In this document: positions 27,748-36,978 of the stretch, one piece after another | Position numbering within the stretch: the first letter of the stretch is position 1 | How the letters are laid out: each line of letters begins with the position of its first letter | DNA from: Thermomonas fusca DSM 15424 | Lineage (GTDB): Bacteria > Pseudomonadota > Gammaproteobacteria > Xanthomonadales > Xanthomonadaceae | DNA length: 64,000 bases | Reading direction: 5' to 3' | Assembly (NCBI RefSeq): GCF_000423885.1 | Contig: NZ_AUIV01000011.1 | Span: forward strand, 1-64,000 | Translations under genes and position numbers: made by a program | Notes under the pieces: model-generated | Told to the model about the DNA's origin: nothing | Database searches by the model: none | Seen by the model: the letters and a program-made list of their open reading frames with translations, nothing else

Positions 27748-27771
27748 CCCGCCGTACCGCATCGTGGAACG

Positions 27772-27799
27772 GAAGAAGCCGGCGCAAGCCGGCTTCTTC
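27772..27799. terminator. Hairpin between converging speD and 27810 gene
   Basis: Perfect 12-bp stem GAAGAAGCCGGC/GCCGGCTTCTTC with a GCAA loop. There is no clear T-tract on either side, but it lies between two converging 3' ends and probably ends or protects both transcripts. Confidence 0.65.
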
Positions 27800-27809
27800 G
27801 TGGCCGGGC

Positions 27810-28343
27810 TCAGCCGAAGCCGGGCCTGGCCGACATGCCGAGGGCGCCGGCGACCAGCTGCATCGCCTCCTCGTCGCGCTCGTGGGTGATCCAGCCGGCG
27901 AGGGTGGCTTCGCCGGTTTCCACCGTCCACAGGCTGTAGTGGCGTTCGCGCAGCTGGGTGAAGGCGGCCTGCAGCAACACGCTGGTGTCCGGTAGTTCGG
28001 TGGCGTCGTCGTCCACGTCCCAGTCGATCCGCAGCCGCCAGCGCGCGACCAGTTCGTCCAGTGCCTCCATCAGCCCCTGCGCATCGTGTTCCTGCACATG
28101 GAAGCCGGCCTGCCAGTCGATCACGTCGCGCAGCAGCGCGCCCGGGTCGGCGCCGTCGCCCGCATCGTCCAGCGCCAGCCTGAAGGCCGCGAACTGCTGC
28201 AGGGCCGCGCCCTCGTCGTCCGGATTGACCAGCAGCAGGAATTGCCAGGCCACCGTTTCCAGCGCGTCATCCTCATCCACGTCGGCCTGGGCGTGGAAGG
28301 CATGGCCGAAGTTGTCGTCGGGATCGTATTCGTGGCTGACCAT
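27810..28343 (-). CDS. Acidic conserved hypothetical protein
   Basis: A 177-residue soluble protein, rich in Asp/Glu and poor in Lys, with no signal peptide or membrane helix. Possible landmarks are WQFLLLVNPDDEGAAL near residue 33 and WRLRIDWDVDD near 102. I do not recognise a domain with confidence; it may belong to one of the DUF families found in xanthomonads. AGGAAGG lies 6 bases before ATG 28343, which selects this start over 28376. It is divergent from yaeQ. Confidence 0.65.
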   Translation of the reverse strand: MVSHEYDPDDNFGHAFHAQADVDEDDALETVAWQFLLLVNPDDEGAALQQFAAFRLALDDAGDGADPGALLRDVIDWQAGFHVQEHDAQGLMEALDELVARWRLRIDWDVDDDATELPDTSVLLQAAFTQLRERHYSLWTVETGEATLAGWITHERDEEAMQLVAGALGMSARPGFG

Positions 28344-28456
28344 CGCGCCTTCCTGTGTGCGTCCGGTGCGCAGCATACGTCGCGCCGGCAGGCCCGCGGC
28401 GGGGTGCCCGTAGAATGGGGCCCTTCCACACCGGCCGAGTGGCCCGAGGACGTGCC

Positions 28457-29017
28457 ATGGCCGCCAACGCCATCATCTACAAGGCCGAGTTGCAGGTCAC
28501 CGACCTTGACCGCCATTACTACGCCAGCCACGCGCTGACGCTGGCCCAGCACCCGTCGGAAACCGAGGCGCGCCTGCTGGTGCGGCTGCTGGCGTTCGCG
28601 CTGCATGCCGACGAGCGCCTGGAGTTCGGCCGCGGGCTCAGTGACGAGGACGAGCCCGCACTGTGGCGGCGCGACTACACCGGCGACATCCTGCAGTGGA
28701 TCGAGCTGGGCCAGCCGGACGAGAGCCGCCTGCGCAAGGCCAGCGGTCGCGCGGCGCAGGTGGTGGTGGTCGGTTATGGCGGGCAGGCGGCCGAGGCCTG
28801 GTGGAAGCGCAATGCGCCGGTGCTGGCCCGGCTGCGCAACCTCACCGTGATGGAGTTGGATGACGAGGCGGTGGCGGCGGCGACCACGTTCCTCGAGCGC
28901 GGAATGCGGGTCACCGCGATGATCCAGGACGGCGAGCTGCAGTTGATGGATGCCGCCCGCAGCATTTCGATGCGTCCCCGCACGCGCATGCTGGACGGGG
29001 TTGTGCAGCCGGACTGA
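28457..29017 (+). CDS. yaeQ: YaeQ family protein
   Basis: A 186-residue protein of the YaeQ family, which has a PD-(D/E)XK nuclease-like fold. It shows the typical opening IIYKAELQVTDLDRHYYASHALTLAQHPSETEAR (only its ends are diagnostic: KAEL and HPSETE), LARLLAFALHADERLEFGRGL-like motif, and WIELGQPDESRLRKASGRA. In E. coli YaeQ was linked to suppression of rfaH loss, but its biochemical role is unclear. Length matches the family. It converges with coq7. Confidence 0.9.
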   Translation: MAANAIIYKAELQVTDLDRHYYASHALTLAQHPSETEARLLVRLLAFALHADERLEFGRGLSDEDEPALWRRDYTGDILQWIELGQPDESRLRKASGRAAQVVVVGYGGQAAEAWWKRNAPVLARLRNLTVMELDDEAVAAATTFLERGMRVTAMIQDGELQLMDAARSISMRPRTRMLDGVVQPD

Positions 29018-29050
29018 GGCGCGCCAGCGGCTTGTCTGCGAGATGGCGGC

Positions 29051-29695
29051 TCAGAGCCGGTAGGCCACCGTCTTCATCACCGACGACATCGTCGCCATCA
29101 GGGTCGGAATCGGCGCCGGCAGGATGCGCGCGCCGGCCGCCAGCGCGTGGTCGGCATGGCGCGCCTCGTCGTCCTTCATCACCGCCAGGATCGCGCGGCT
29201 TCGCGCATCGGTGGCCGGCAGGGTGTGCAGGTGTTCCGCCAGGTGCGCCTCCACCTGGCGCTCGGTTTCGACCACGAAGCCCAGGTTCCAGCCATCGCCG
29301 CGCAGCCCCGCCGCTGCGCCGATCGCCCAGCTGCCCGCATACCACAGCGGGTTGATCAGGCTGGGCCGGCTGTGCAGCTCGCGCAGGCGCTCGGCGCACC
29401 AGGCCAGGTGGTCGGTTTCCTCCTGCGCCGCCTCCAGCAGGTGGGCGCGGGTGGCGGGATCGCGTGCGACCGCCGCCTGCCCGATGTACAGCGCCTGCGC
29501 GCAGACCTCGCCGGTATGGTTGATCCGCATCAGGCCGGCGGCATGGCGGCGCTCGTCGGCGTCCAGTGCGGCTTCGGGCGCATCGGCGCCCGGGTTGCCG
29601 CGCTGCGCGCGCGGCGTGCCCAGCAGGGTGGCAAGGGCGTTCTGGGTGGAATCAAGCAGCCGGTCCAGCCGGCCCAGGTTGCGTAGCGTTTCCAT
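29051..29695 (-). CDS. coq7: 2-polyprenyl-3-methyl-6-methoxy-1,4-benzoquinone monooxygenase
   Basis: A 214-residue di-iron hydroxylase of ubiquinone synthesis. Ligand motifs are MRINHTGEV (E63) and EETDHLAW (E93 with H96) in the first ferritin-like half, and VEAHLAEHL and [11 protein letters not shown] in the second. It is membrane-associated through the hydrophobic patch near [17 protein letters not shown]. Length is that of bacterial Coq7. It is divergent from rplM-rpsI. Confidence 0.92.
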   Translation of the reverse strand: METLRNLGRLDRLLDSTQNALATLLGTPRAQRGNPGADAPEAALDADERRHAAGLMRINHTGEVCAQALYIGQAAVARDPATRAHLLEAAQEETDHLAWCAERLRELHSRPSLINPLWYAGSWAIGAAAGLRGDGWNLGFVVETERQVEAHLAEHLHTLPATDARSRAILAVMKDDEARHADHALAAGARILPAPIPTLMATMSSVMKTVAYRL

Positions 29696-29736
29696 CCGCG
29701 CATTCTAGGCCCCGTCCCGGCCGTGCTGGCGGCAGC

Positions 29737-29765
29737 TTGCCTGCAGGCGGGGCGGCGTGTATGAT
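29737..29765 (+). promoter_or_regulatory. Promoter of rplM-rpsI
   Basis: TTGCCT (29737-29742), a 17-base spacer, and TATGAT (29760-29765). This leaves a leader of about 100 bases before rplM, long enough for the L13 autoregulation known in E. coli. Confidence 0.7.
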
Positions 29766-29874
29766 TCCGCTTCTTTCGCGCCCGGGCATGCCCCGCCGGT
29801 ACGGAATACAACGCGAGGTGAAGTTCCGCGAACCGGAACCAGCCCGACCAGGTACCCCTGAAAAAGAGTTCCCA

Positions 29875-30303
<429 letters not shown>

Positions 30304-30315
30304 GGCACGATCATC

Positions 30316-30708
30316 ATGGCTATCACCCAGAATTACGGCACCGGCCGCCGCAAGTCCTCCACCGCCCGCGTGTTCCTGCGCAAGGGCAGCGGCAACATCA
30401 CCGTCAACGACCGTCCGCTGGACGAGTTCTTCGGCCGCGAGACCGCGCGCATGATCGTGCGCCAGCCGCTCGAGCTGACCAAGAACACCGAAAGCTTCGA
30501 CATCCTGGTCACCACCACTGGTGGCGGCACCACCGGCCAGGCCGGTGCGATCCGCCTGGGCATCGCCCGTGCGCTGGTGGAGTACGACGAAACCCTGAAG
30601 ACCGAGCTGCGCAAGGCCGGCTTCATGACCCGTGACGCCCGCGAAGTCGAGCGCAAGAAGGTCGGCCTGCACAAGGCCCGTCGCGCCACCCAGTTCTCCA
30701 AGCGCTGA
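30316..30708 (+). CDS. rpsI: 30S ribosomal protein S9
   Basis: A 130-residue small-subunit protein whose C-terminal tail reaches the P-site tRNA. It shows [15 protein letters not shown] at the start and the universal C-terminus ending [17 protein letters not shown]. It shares the rplM transcript. The tRNA gene follows 78 bases downstream, with its own -10-like TACAAT at 30772. Confidence 0.98.
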   Translation: MAITQNYGTGRRKSSTARVFLRKGSGNITVNDRPLDEFFGRETARMIVRQPLELTKNTESFDILVTTTGGGTTGQAGAIRLGIARALVEYDETLKTELRKAGFMTRDAREVERKKVGLHKARRATQFSKR

Positions 30709-30786
30709 TCCTGGCGTGCGTGGCGCCGGTTCGCCGGCGCCGCGGCGTGTTCCACTTCACGCCGAACGCGGTACAATTTGCTCCAT

Positions 30787-30861
30787 AGCCCCGTCGCCAA
30801 GCGGTAAGGCACCTGACTCTGACTCAGGCATTCGGTGGTTCGAATCCATCCGGGGCTGCCA
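30787..30861 (+). tRNA. tRNA-Gln (anticodon CUG)
   Basis: A 75-base cloverleaf: acceptor AGCCCCG (30787-30793) with CGGGGCT (30851-30857), discriminator G and encoded CCA (30859-30861). The anticodon stem CCTGA/TCAGG holds loop CTCTGAC, so the anticodon is CTG, which reads CAG. The T-loop GGTTCGAATCC is canonical. TACAAT at 30772-30777 is a likely -10 box and a terminator follows at 30883. Confidence 0.96.
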
Positions 30862-30882
30862 CATTCGAAGTCGCGATACCGA

Positions 30883-30913
30883 CAGAACCCGCCGCAAGGC
30901 GGGTTCTGTTTTT
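30883..30913 (+). terminator. Terminator of the tRNA-Gln transcript
   Basis: Perfect 11-bp stem CAGAACCCGCC/GGCGGGTTCTG with a GCAA loop, followed by TTTTT. Confidence 0.93.
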
Positions 30914-30962
30914 GCGTGCGGGCCACGGTGAGACAATCGCATTTTCCGCCCGGAACCTCGTC

Positions 30963-31712
30963 ATGCCGCAAGTCGCCCATTTCGCCCCGCCAGCGGTGCC
31001 GCCGTCGTCGCTGGACGGGGCGCTGCGCCAGCGCGGCTACGTGGTGCTGGACGCGTCCGGTGTGGCGGCGCTCGCCGGTGTGGAACCGGCGGCATTGCAG
31101 GCGCTGGCGCTCAGCTGGAACGACCTGCGCCGCGACGAGTACCTGAAGGACGGTGGACGCTATCGCCAGCGCCGCCATGCCTGCTTCGTCGCGGAAGGCG
31201 ACGCGCTGCGGCAGGTACCGCACCGCATGCACTGGCAGCCGGTGGAATACAACGCGCTGCACGGTGGCATGGAGCGCTGGTTCGAGCCGGTGGCGCCGGC
31301 GACGGTGGCACAGCCGGCCTGGCCGGCGCTGATCCTCGCGCTGGCCCGCGCCTGTTCGCGCCAGCGGCCAGAGGTCGCGCGTTGGCACGTGGAAGCGCAC
31401 CAGTTCCGCATCGACACCAGCGATGGCCTCGGTCGGCCCACGCCGGAGGGCGCACATCGTGATGGGGTCGATTTCGTGGCAGTGCTGCTGGTGGCACGAG
31501 AGGCGATCAAGGGTGGTGAAACCCGCGTGTTCTCCGCGAACGGCCCGGATGGACAGCGTTTCACCCTCGATGAACCATGGTCGCTGCTGCTGATGGACGA
31601 TGCCCGCGTCATCCACGAATCCACCCCGATCCAGCCCGTGGATGGCGGCGATGGGCATCGCGACACCCTCGTGCTGACCTATCGCGCGGCGGGATTCCAG
31701 GGCGACGATTGA
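30963..31712 (+). CDS. 2-oxoglutarate/Fe(II) dioxygenase family protein
   Basis: A 249-residue protein of the 2OG-Fe oxygenase type 2 family (free amino acid hydroxylase-like). Iron ligands are H165 and D167 in PEGAHRDGVDF and H218 in DDARVIHEST; the 2-oxoglutarate-binding arginine is likely in the final TLVLTYR. Relatives hydroxylate free amino acids or act in biofilm-related roles; the substrate is unknown. It stands alone after the tRNA terminator. Confidence 0.85.
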   Translation: MPQVAHFAPPAVPPSSLDGALRQRGYVVLDASGVAALAGVEPAALQALALSWNDLRRDEYLKDGGRYRQRRHACFVAEGDALRQVPHRMHWQPVEYNALHGGMERWFEPVAPATVAQPAWPALILALARACSRQRPEVARWHVEAHQFRIDTSDGLGRPTPEGAHRDGVDFVAVLLVAREAIKGGETRVFSANGPDGQRFTLDEPWSLLLMDDARVIHESTPIQPVDGGDGHRDTLVLTYRAAGFQGDD

Positions 31713-31864
31713 CGCTGATCCCGAGAGGATCAAGCGGCGCCGTTCGTGCTGGGTGTGTCTGGCGGCAATGGCGTGACGGGCCCCGGTGTGGACGCCAGCG
31801 GGGCAGCCGCGCAGCATGCGAGGGACGGGTGGCGTGCGCCGCCGCGTACACCGCGCCGCGTATC

Positions 31865-31878
31865 GTTACAATTGCAAC
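31865..31878. promoter_or_regulatory. Near-perfect palindrome before fahA
   Basis: GTTACAATTGCAAC matches its reverse complement at 12 of 14 positions, centred on AATT, 30 bases before the fahA ATG. It is A+T-rich against a G+C-rich background, so it may be an operator or overlap the promoter. Confidence 0.45.
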
Positions 31879-31908
31879 AATCACGAAATCGCAGATACCG
31901 AGGTCGCA

Positions 31909-32898
31909 ATGAAACTAGGCTCTCTCAAGGAAGGCGGGCGCGATGGCACCCTGATCGTGGTGTCGCGTGACCTGGCCCGCGCGGTGCGCGCCACCGGCAT
32001 CGCGCCGACCCTGCAGCTGGCGCTGGAAGACTGGCAGAACGCCGCGCCGCGCCTGAACGCGCTGTCCGACGACCTCAACGCGGGCAGCGCCGAAGGCGCG
32101 TTCGACCTTGACGTGCACGCGCTGGCCGCGCCCTTGCCGCGCGCCTACGAATTCGTCGATGGCAGCGCCTACCTGCCGCATGTGGAGCGCGTGCGCCGCG
32201 CCCGCGGGGCGGAGGTGCCCGAGAGCTTCTACGTCGATCCGCTGATGTACCAGGGCGTCAGCGCCGGCTTCCTGGGCCCGCGTGACCCGGTCAAGGTGGT
32301 CAGCGAGGACTACGGCATCGACCTCGAGGCCGAGGTGGTGGTCATCACCGACGATGTGCCGATGGCGGTCACGCCGGAGCAGGCCCTTGGCCACATCCAG
32401 CTGGTCGGCATCATCAACGACGTCTCGCTGCGCAACCTGATCCCGGCGGAACTGGCCAAGGGTTTCGGCTTCCTGCAGTCCAAACCTCGCAGCGCGCTGG
32501 GGCCGGTGTTCGTGACTCCGGACGAACTCGGCGAGGCCTGGCAGGGCAGCAAGCTGCACCTGCCGATGCTCACCCATGTCAACGGCGAGTGGTTCGGCGC
32601 GCCTGAAGCCGGCGTCGACATGCAGTTCGATTTCGCCCAGCTGGTGGCGCACGCGGCCAAGACCCGCCCGCTGTCGGCCGGCACCATCGTCGGTTCGGGC
32701 ACGGTGGCCAACGAGGACACCGCGCTGGGCGCGTCCTGTTTCGCCGAGCGGCGCACCGTGGAAACCCTGCGCGACGGCAAGCCCAGCACCCCGTTCATGT
32801 CGTTCGGCGACAGCGTCCGCATCGAGGTGCTGGATCGCGAGGGCGGCAGCATCTTCGGTGCCATCGAGCAGCGCATCGAACGCCAGCCGTTGCCCTGA
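31909..32898 (+). CDS. Fumarylacetoacetate hydrolase family protein
   Basis: A 329-residue FAH-superfamily enzyme, likely the last step of tyrosine/homogentisate breakdown (fumarylacetoacetate to fumarate and acetoacetate) because maiA follows. Metal-site residues are in the YGIDLEAEVVVITDDVP segment and PMLTHVNGEWFG; SAGTIVGSGTVAN is the late active-site loop. Other FAH-family activities cannot be excluded from sequence. A candidate operator lies 30 bases upstream. Confidence 0.88.
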   Translation: MKLGSLKEGGRDGTLIVVSRDLARAVRATGIAPTLQLALEDWQNAAPRLNALSDDLNAGSAEGAFDLDVHALAAPLPRAYEFVDGSAYLPHVERVRRARGAEVPESFYVDPLMYQGVSAGFLGPRDPVKVVSEDYGIDLEAEVVVITDDVPMAVTPEQALGHIQLVGIINDVSLRNLIPAELAKGFGFLQSKPRSALGPVFVTPDELGEAWQGSKLHLPMLTHVNGEWFGAPEAGVDMQFDFAQLVAHAAKTRPLSAGTIVGSGTVANEDTALGASCFAERRTVETLRDGKPSTPFMSFGDSVRIEVLDREGGSIFGAIEQRIERQPLP

Positions 32899-32973
32899 GC
32901 CGCGCGGGCGGACGGCCGAATTGGCGGCACCAGCGGTCTTGCACCGGGACGCCGCCGCGCTAAGGTGGCGGGC

Positions 32974-33639
32974 ATGAGCGAACCGCTGCAGCTGTATTCC
33001 TACTGGCGTTCCAGCGCCGCGTACCGCGTGCGCATCGGCCTGAACTTGAAGGGCCTGCCCTACGAGATCGTGCCGGTGCATCTGGTGCAGGACGGCGGCC
33101 AGCAGCATTCCGAGGCTTACCGGGCGATCAACCCGCAGGAACTTGTGCCCACCCTCGGCCACGGCCAGCGCCGGCTGGGGCAGTCGTTGGCGATCCTGGA
33201 ATACCTCGATGAAGTCTGGCCGGACCGGCCGCTGCTGCCGGCCACCGCACGGGCGCGCCAGCGCGTGCGTGCGCTGGCGCTGCTGGTGGCCTGCGACGTG
33301 CACCCGCTCAACAACCTGCGCGTGCTGCAGTATTTCGAGCGCGAATGGAACGTGCCGCAGCCCGAGCGTGATGCCTGGGTGAAGCACTGGATCACCGACG
33401 GATTCGCCGCCGCCGAGGCGCTGCTGGCGGAACATCCGTCAACCGGCGATTTCTGTGAGGGCGAAACGGCGACGCTGGCGGACTGCTGCCTGATCCCGCA
33501 GATCTACAACGCGCGCCGTTTCGGCGTGGACATGGCGGCCTATCCCACGCTCGCCCGGATCGAGGCTTCCTGCCTGGCGCTGCCGGCGTTCGACGCGGCG
33601 CGGCCGGAGAACCAGCCGGACGCACCCGCCGCAAGATAG
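32974..33639 (+). CDS. maiA: Maleylacetoacetate isomerase
   Basis: A 221-residue zeta-class glutathione S-transferase that isomerises maleylacetoacetate to fumarylacetoacetate. The N-terminal thioredoxin-like domain has YSYWRSSAAYRVRIGLNLKG with the catalytic serine pair (SS; the third motif residue is Ala rather than Cys) and INPQELVPTL. The C-terminal domain has DVHPLNNLRVLQY, a diagnostic MAAI segment. It lies 75 bases after fahA. I use ATG 32974. Confidence 0.92.
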   Translation: MSEPLQLYSYWRSSAAYRVRIGLNLKGLPYEIVPVHLVQDGGQQHSEAYRAINPQELVPTLGHGQRRLGQSLAILEYLDEVWPDRPLLPATARARQRVRALALLVACDVHPLNNLRVLQYFEREWNVPQPERDAWVKHWITDGFAAAEALLAEHPSTGDFCEGETATLADCCLIPQIYNARRFGVDMAAYPTLARIEASCLALPAFDAARPENQPDAPAAR

Positions 33640-33667
33640 CGGCGGGGCGGGCGGCGCGCCGCCCGGC

Positions 33668-34774
33668 TCAGTGCGCCGCGAACACGTCCGCGTAAGGGTC
33701 GTGCTCGCCGCTGGCGCCTTCCGACAGGCGGAACTTGAGGGCCAGGCCGTCGCGGGAATCGGCCGCCTTCAGCGCCTCCTCCAGTTCGATCCGGCCTTCC
33801 TTGTGCAGGCGGAACAGGCACTGGTCGAAGCTTTGCATGCCGTCCTGCAACGACTCCTCCATCGCGGTCTTGATCTCGTGGACCTGGCCGCGGCGCAGCA
33901 GGTCGCGGATCATCGGGGTGTTGATCAGCACCTCGGTGGCCGGCATGCGGCGACCGTCGGTGCCCAGCACCAGGCGCTGGCTGATCACCGCCTTGAGGTT
34001 CAGCGCCAGGTTCATCAGCACGTTCTTGTGCGCACCCTCGGGGAAGAAGTTGAGGATGCGCTCGATGGTCTGGTCGGCGTTGTTGGAGTGCAGCGTGGCC
34101 AGGCAGATGTGGCCGGTTTCGGCGAAGGCGATCGCCGCCTCCATCGTCTGCGCGTCGCGGATTTCGCCGATCAGGATCACGTCCGGCGCCTCGCGCATCG
34201 CGTTCTTCAGCGCGGCCTGGAAGCTGTGCGTGTCGAGCCCGACCTCGCGCTGGTTGACCACCGAGAGCTTGTGCCGGTGCAGGTACTCGATCGGGTCCTC
34301 GATGGTGAGGATGTGGCCGGTGCTGGTGCTGTTGCGATGGTCGATCATCGACGCCAGCGTGGTGGACTTGCCGGACCCGGTGGAACCGACGATCAGCACC
34401 AGCCCGCGCGGGGCCATGATGATGTCCTTCAGCACGGTCGGCAGCTGCAGCTCTTCGATGCTGGGGATGATGCTGCGGATGGTGCGGATCACCATGCCCA
34501 CTTCGCCGCGCTGCTGGAATACGTTGACGCGGAAGCGGCCGCTGCCGGGCACCGAGATCGCCATGTTGAGCTCTTTTTCGCGCTCGAACTCGACGATCTG
34601 GGTAGCGTCCATCAGCCCGTAGGCGATGTCGCGGCATTCGCCGGCGGTGAGCGGCGTATCGCTCATCGGCTGGACCATGCCTTCGATCTTGATGTTCACC
34701 GGCGCGCCGGTGGACAGGAACATGTCCGAGGCGCCCTTCTCCGCCATCAGTTTGAAATAATGGCTGATATCCAT
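33668..34774 (-). CDS. pilU: Type IV pilus retraction ATPase, PilT/PilU family (PilU-like)
   Basis: A 368-residue hexameric ATPase for pilus retraction/twitching. Walker A GSTGSGKST is at 130-138, with the Asp box around EDPIEYLHRHK, Walker B VILIGEIRD, and His box AETGHICLATLHSNNA. The N-terminus MDISHYFKLMAEKGASDMFLS and the long C-terminal tail (beyond 340) favour PilU over PilT. No pilT is adjacent in this window, although the pair often sit together. ATG 34774 gives the conserved N-terminus. It is divergent from the OmpA-lipoprotein gene. Confidence 0.9.
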   Translation of the reverse strand: MDISHYFKLMAEKGASDMFLSTGAPVNIKIEGMVQPMSDTPLTAGECRDIAYGLMDATQIVEFEREKELNMAISVPGSGRFRVNVFQQRGEVGMVIRTIRSIIPSIEELQLPTVLKDIIMAPRGLVLIVGSTGSGKSTTLASMIDHRNSTSTGHILTIEDPIEYLHRHKLSVVNQREVGLDTHSFQAALKNAMREAPDVILIGEIRDAQTMEAAIAFAETGHICLATLHSNNADQTIERILNFFPEGAHKNVLMNLALNLKAVISQRLVLGTDGRRMPATEVLINTPMIRDLLRRGQVHEIKTAMEESLQDGMQSFDQCLFRLHKEGRIELEEALKAADSRDGLALKFRLSEGASGEHDPYADVFAAH

Positions 34775-34864
34775 GAGGCTCCCTTGCTGCGCGCCCGCCG
34801 GGTTTGCATCGCCGGCGATGGCTTCCCACAATGGTCGCGACGTAACGACGAGCCGCGACCTCCC

Positions 34865-36130
34865 ATGCGCCAAAGCTTCGCACACTTCCGCATCGCGCTG
34901 TATGCCCCGATCCTCGCCGGCGCCCTGTTGGTCAGCGGCTGCGCCAGCCTGCCGCCGCCGACGGCCGAACTGGACGCCGCGCGGCAGGCGCTGCTGCGCG
35001 CCGAGGCGGCCGATGCCGACCAGTACGCCGCCGATATGCTGGCGGCCGCCCGTGCCAGCCTGCAGCAAGCCCAAGGGGCGATGGCGCGCGGACGCGATGA
35101 CGAAGCGCGCGCGGCGGCGCTGTCGGCTGCGGCCGAAGCCGACCAGGCGCGGGTACGCAGCAACGCCGCCCGCACCCGCGCCGAGCTGCTGCAGAAGCGG
35201 GCGGAGATCGCCGAGCTGCGCACGCGCCTGCAAATCGACGAGGGGCCGCTGGTCGACGACCCGCTGGACCTGCCGGTGCCGGCGGGCAGTGCCGAGCAGC
35301 GCGCGCAGGCGCTGGATGCCGACCCGCGGCTGGCGCCGTTCGCCCAATACGAACGGCTGCAGGCGCGGCAGGCGCTGGCAGCGCTGGCCACGGCAGCGCG
35401 GCGCGACCTGCCGGCCGCGCTGGCGCAGGCGGAGCGGCGCGTGGCCATCGCCGAACAGGCGGCGCGCATCGAAGCCGCGCGGCGCGAAATCGAGCGGCTG
35501 GAACGTGAGCGCAGCGACCTGCTGATCGAAGCCAGCCGCCGCGATGCGGAAACCGCCCGCGCCGAGGCCGAACGCATGCGCCTGCAAGCCCAGCTGCAGG
35601 CGGAGGATGCGGCGCGCCTGCGCGCCCAGGCCGAACAGGTCGAGGCGGTGTTGGACGGCGCCCAGGCGGCGCAGCAGGACAAGCTGGACGCCGCCCGCGA
35701 GAAGGAAGCGGCGCTGGCGCGCAAGGAAGCCGAACTGGTCGCTGGCGCCAAGCTCCCGCCGCTGCGTCGCGACGCGCGCGGCGAAGTGTTCACCCTGGCC
35801 GGCGACGCCTTCGCCTCCGGGCAGGCCAAGCTCACCAAATCCGCGGCCGCCAGCGTCAAGGCCCTCGGGATCTATCTGGCGGCGCTGCCGGGCGGCGCGG
35901 TGCAGGTGATCGGGCATACCGACAGCCAGGGCGACGCCGCCGCCAACCGAGCGCTGTCCGAGCAGCGCGCGCAGCAGGTGCGCGCCAGCCTGGTGGCGGC
36001 CGGACTGGCGCGTGATCGGGTCAGCTCGCAGGGCCGCGGCGCCGCCGAACCGGTGGCCGATAACGGCAGCGCAGCGGGACGGGCGAAGAATCGCCGCGTG
36101 GATATCTTCGTTGCCATAAAACCCTTATAA
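34865..36130 (+). CDS. OmpA-domain lipoprotein with DUF4398 and coiled coil
   Basis: A 421-residue outer-membrane lipoprotein. The lipobox LLVSGC gives C26 as the lipidated residue. Residues about 30-130 resemble DUF4398 (helical, Ala-rich). A long Arg/Glu/Ala coiled coil spans about 180-295, and an OmpA-like peptidoglycan-binding domain spans about 305-421, with VQVIGHTDSQGDAAANRALS and RGAAEPVADN followed by NRRVDIFV. It probably tethers the outer membrane to peptidoglycan across the periplasm. It is divergent from pilU. Confidence 0.88.
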   Translation: MRQSFAHFRIALYAPILAGALLVSGCASLPPPTAELDAARQALLRAEAADADQYAADMLAAARASLQQAQGAMARGRDDEARAAALSAAAEADQARVRSNAARTRAELLQKRAEIAELRTRLQIDEGPLVDDPLDLPVPAGSAEQRAQALDADPRLAPFAQYERLQARQALAALATAARRDLPAALAQAERRVAIAEQAARIEAARREIERLERERSDLLIEASRRDAETARAEAERMRLQAQLQAEDAARLRAQAEQVEAVLDGAQAAQQDKLDAAREKEAALARKEAELVAGAKLPPLRRDARGEVFTLAGDAFASGQAKLTKSAAASVKALGIYLAALPGGAVQVIGHTDSQGDAAANRALSEQRAQQVRASLVAAGLARDRVSSQGRGAAEPVADNGSAAGRAKNRRVDIFVAIKPL

Positions 36131-36410
36131 ATCATGGGCTTGTGGGGTTGTCCATCGCCGGATCAGCCGCCCTCGGCGGCACTTGCCAAGCCCCTGCGGC
36201 AGGCGTAGGGTCGGATACCCGGGCGGCTTGAAATTCATCAAAGCCGTCTGGCCGGAGACCGGCCTATGCCCCACCCGATCGACAACCCGGAGATCGCCGC
36301 CGCAAGCCAGGATCGCGGCGGAGGCGGGTGGATGGTGGAAGCCCGCCCCGTTCCGGCCAGTCCCGCAATACCGCAACGCCCCGTGCCTGCCGGCCGGGGC
36401 GTTTCCGTTT
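36131..36410 (+). ncRNA. Candidate structured RNA or 3'-UTR region
   Basis: A long gap without a coding frame that looks real. It can fold into successive stems: GGCGGCTT/AAGCCGTC (36222-36229, 36241-36248), GGCCGG/CCGGCC (36250-36264), and CCACCCG/CGGGTGG (36271-36277, 36325-36331) enclosing CCGCCGC/GCGGCGG. It ends at a terminator-like hairpin (36375-36403). It could be a separate small RNA or the 3' UTR of the lipoprotein mRNA. It matches no riboswitch I can name. Confidence 0.35.
36375..36410 (+). terminator. Terminator-like hairpin
   Basis: Perfect 9-bp stem AACGCCCCG (36375-36383) / CGGGGCGTT (36395-36403), followed by the T-rich TCCGTTT. Confidence 0.65.
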
Positions 36411-36568
36411 CCAGCACCTTCATTTCCGTCGGCATGGCGCAGGCCATGCCCGCCCGTTCCGCGACCGGCCACGCGCCGGCTGCGTCCAACCCGGTGGCGC
36501 AAGCCGCCGTTCCCCCAGCGCCGCTTGGCCATTGTGCCGGGCGGCGCATTGCCGATCAGGAGGCTTTC

Positions 36569-36784
36569 ATGTTCGAAGCGCAACCGCAGGCTGAGATCGA
36601 AGCGATGATGAAGGCGAACAGCGAGTTCAGGCAGCTGTATTTCCGCCACCGGGAACTCGACAAACAGGTGCTCGATGCCGAGTTGGGCGTGTTGCCGATC
36701 GACGACACCACGCTGGGCCAGATGAAGCGCGAGAAGCTGGCCGCCAAGCAGCGCCTGCTGCAGATGTACGAGCGCGCAAACTGA
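36569..36784 (+). CDS. YdcH family (DUF465) small protein
   Basis: A 71-residue soluble helical protein of the YdcH/DUF465 family: ANSEFRQLYFRHRELDKQV then LKREKLAAKQRL-type second helix (seen as MKREKLAAKQRLLQMY). The family forms short helical hairpins; function unknown. An AGGAGG box lies 5-6 bases before ATG 36569, which fixes the start. The gap downstream (36785-36978, 194 bases) shows nothing I can name. Confidence 0.85.
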   Translation: MFEAQPQAEIEAMMKANSEFRQLYFRHRELDKQVLDAELGVLPIDDTTLGQMKREKLAAKQRLLQMYERAN

Positions 36785-36978
36785 GGGCACGCGAACGACC
36801 CAACAGCGGGCGTTCGTGACGCGGGATGGCGGCGGTCGTGATCCGCTGCCGCCGTCCCGCCGCAGGCCACCGCAATGGCCGACGCGCCAATGGCCGCAGC
36901 CCGCTCGCGGCGCGGCGTGCCGGGCTCAACCCGTCGCCCCGGATGCTACCCTTTGCGCGTAGCTTTCCGGGCGCAGCA

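Noticed and set aside
33671..34864. Possible N-terminal extension of the OmpA-domain lipoprotein
   Set aside because: The lipobox signal peptide begins at ATG 34865; upstream residues are the antisense of pilU.
36250..36264. GGCCGGAGACCGGCC resembles the B12 box of cobalamin riboswitches
   Set aside because: No other conserved cobalamin-riboswitch elements occur around it, the downstream gene is not a cobalamin gene, and a perfect GC-rich hairpin explains the match.
36266..36784. Longer reading frame through the YdcH gene beginning at 36266
   Set aside because: The upstream part overlaps the terminator-like hairpin, has no domain and is Pro/Ala-rich; AGGAGG directly before ATG 36569 fixes the shorter start.
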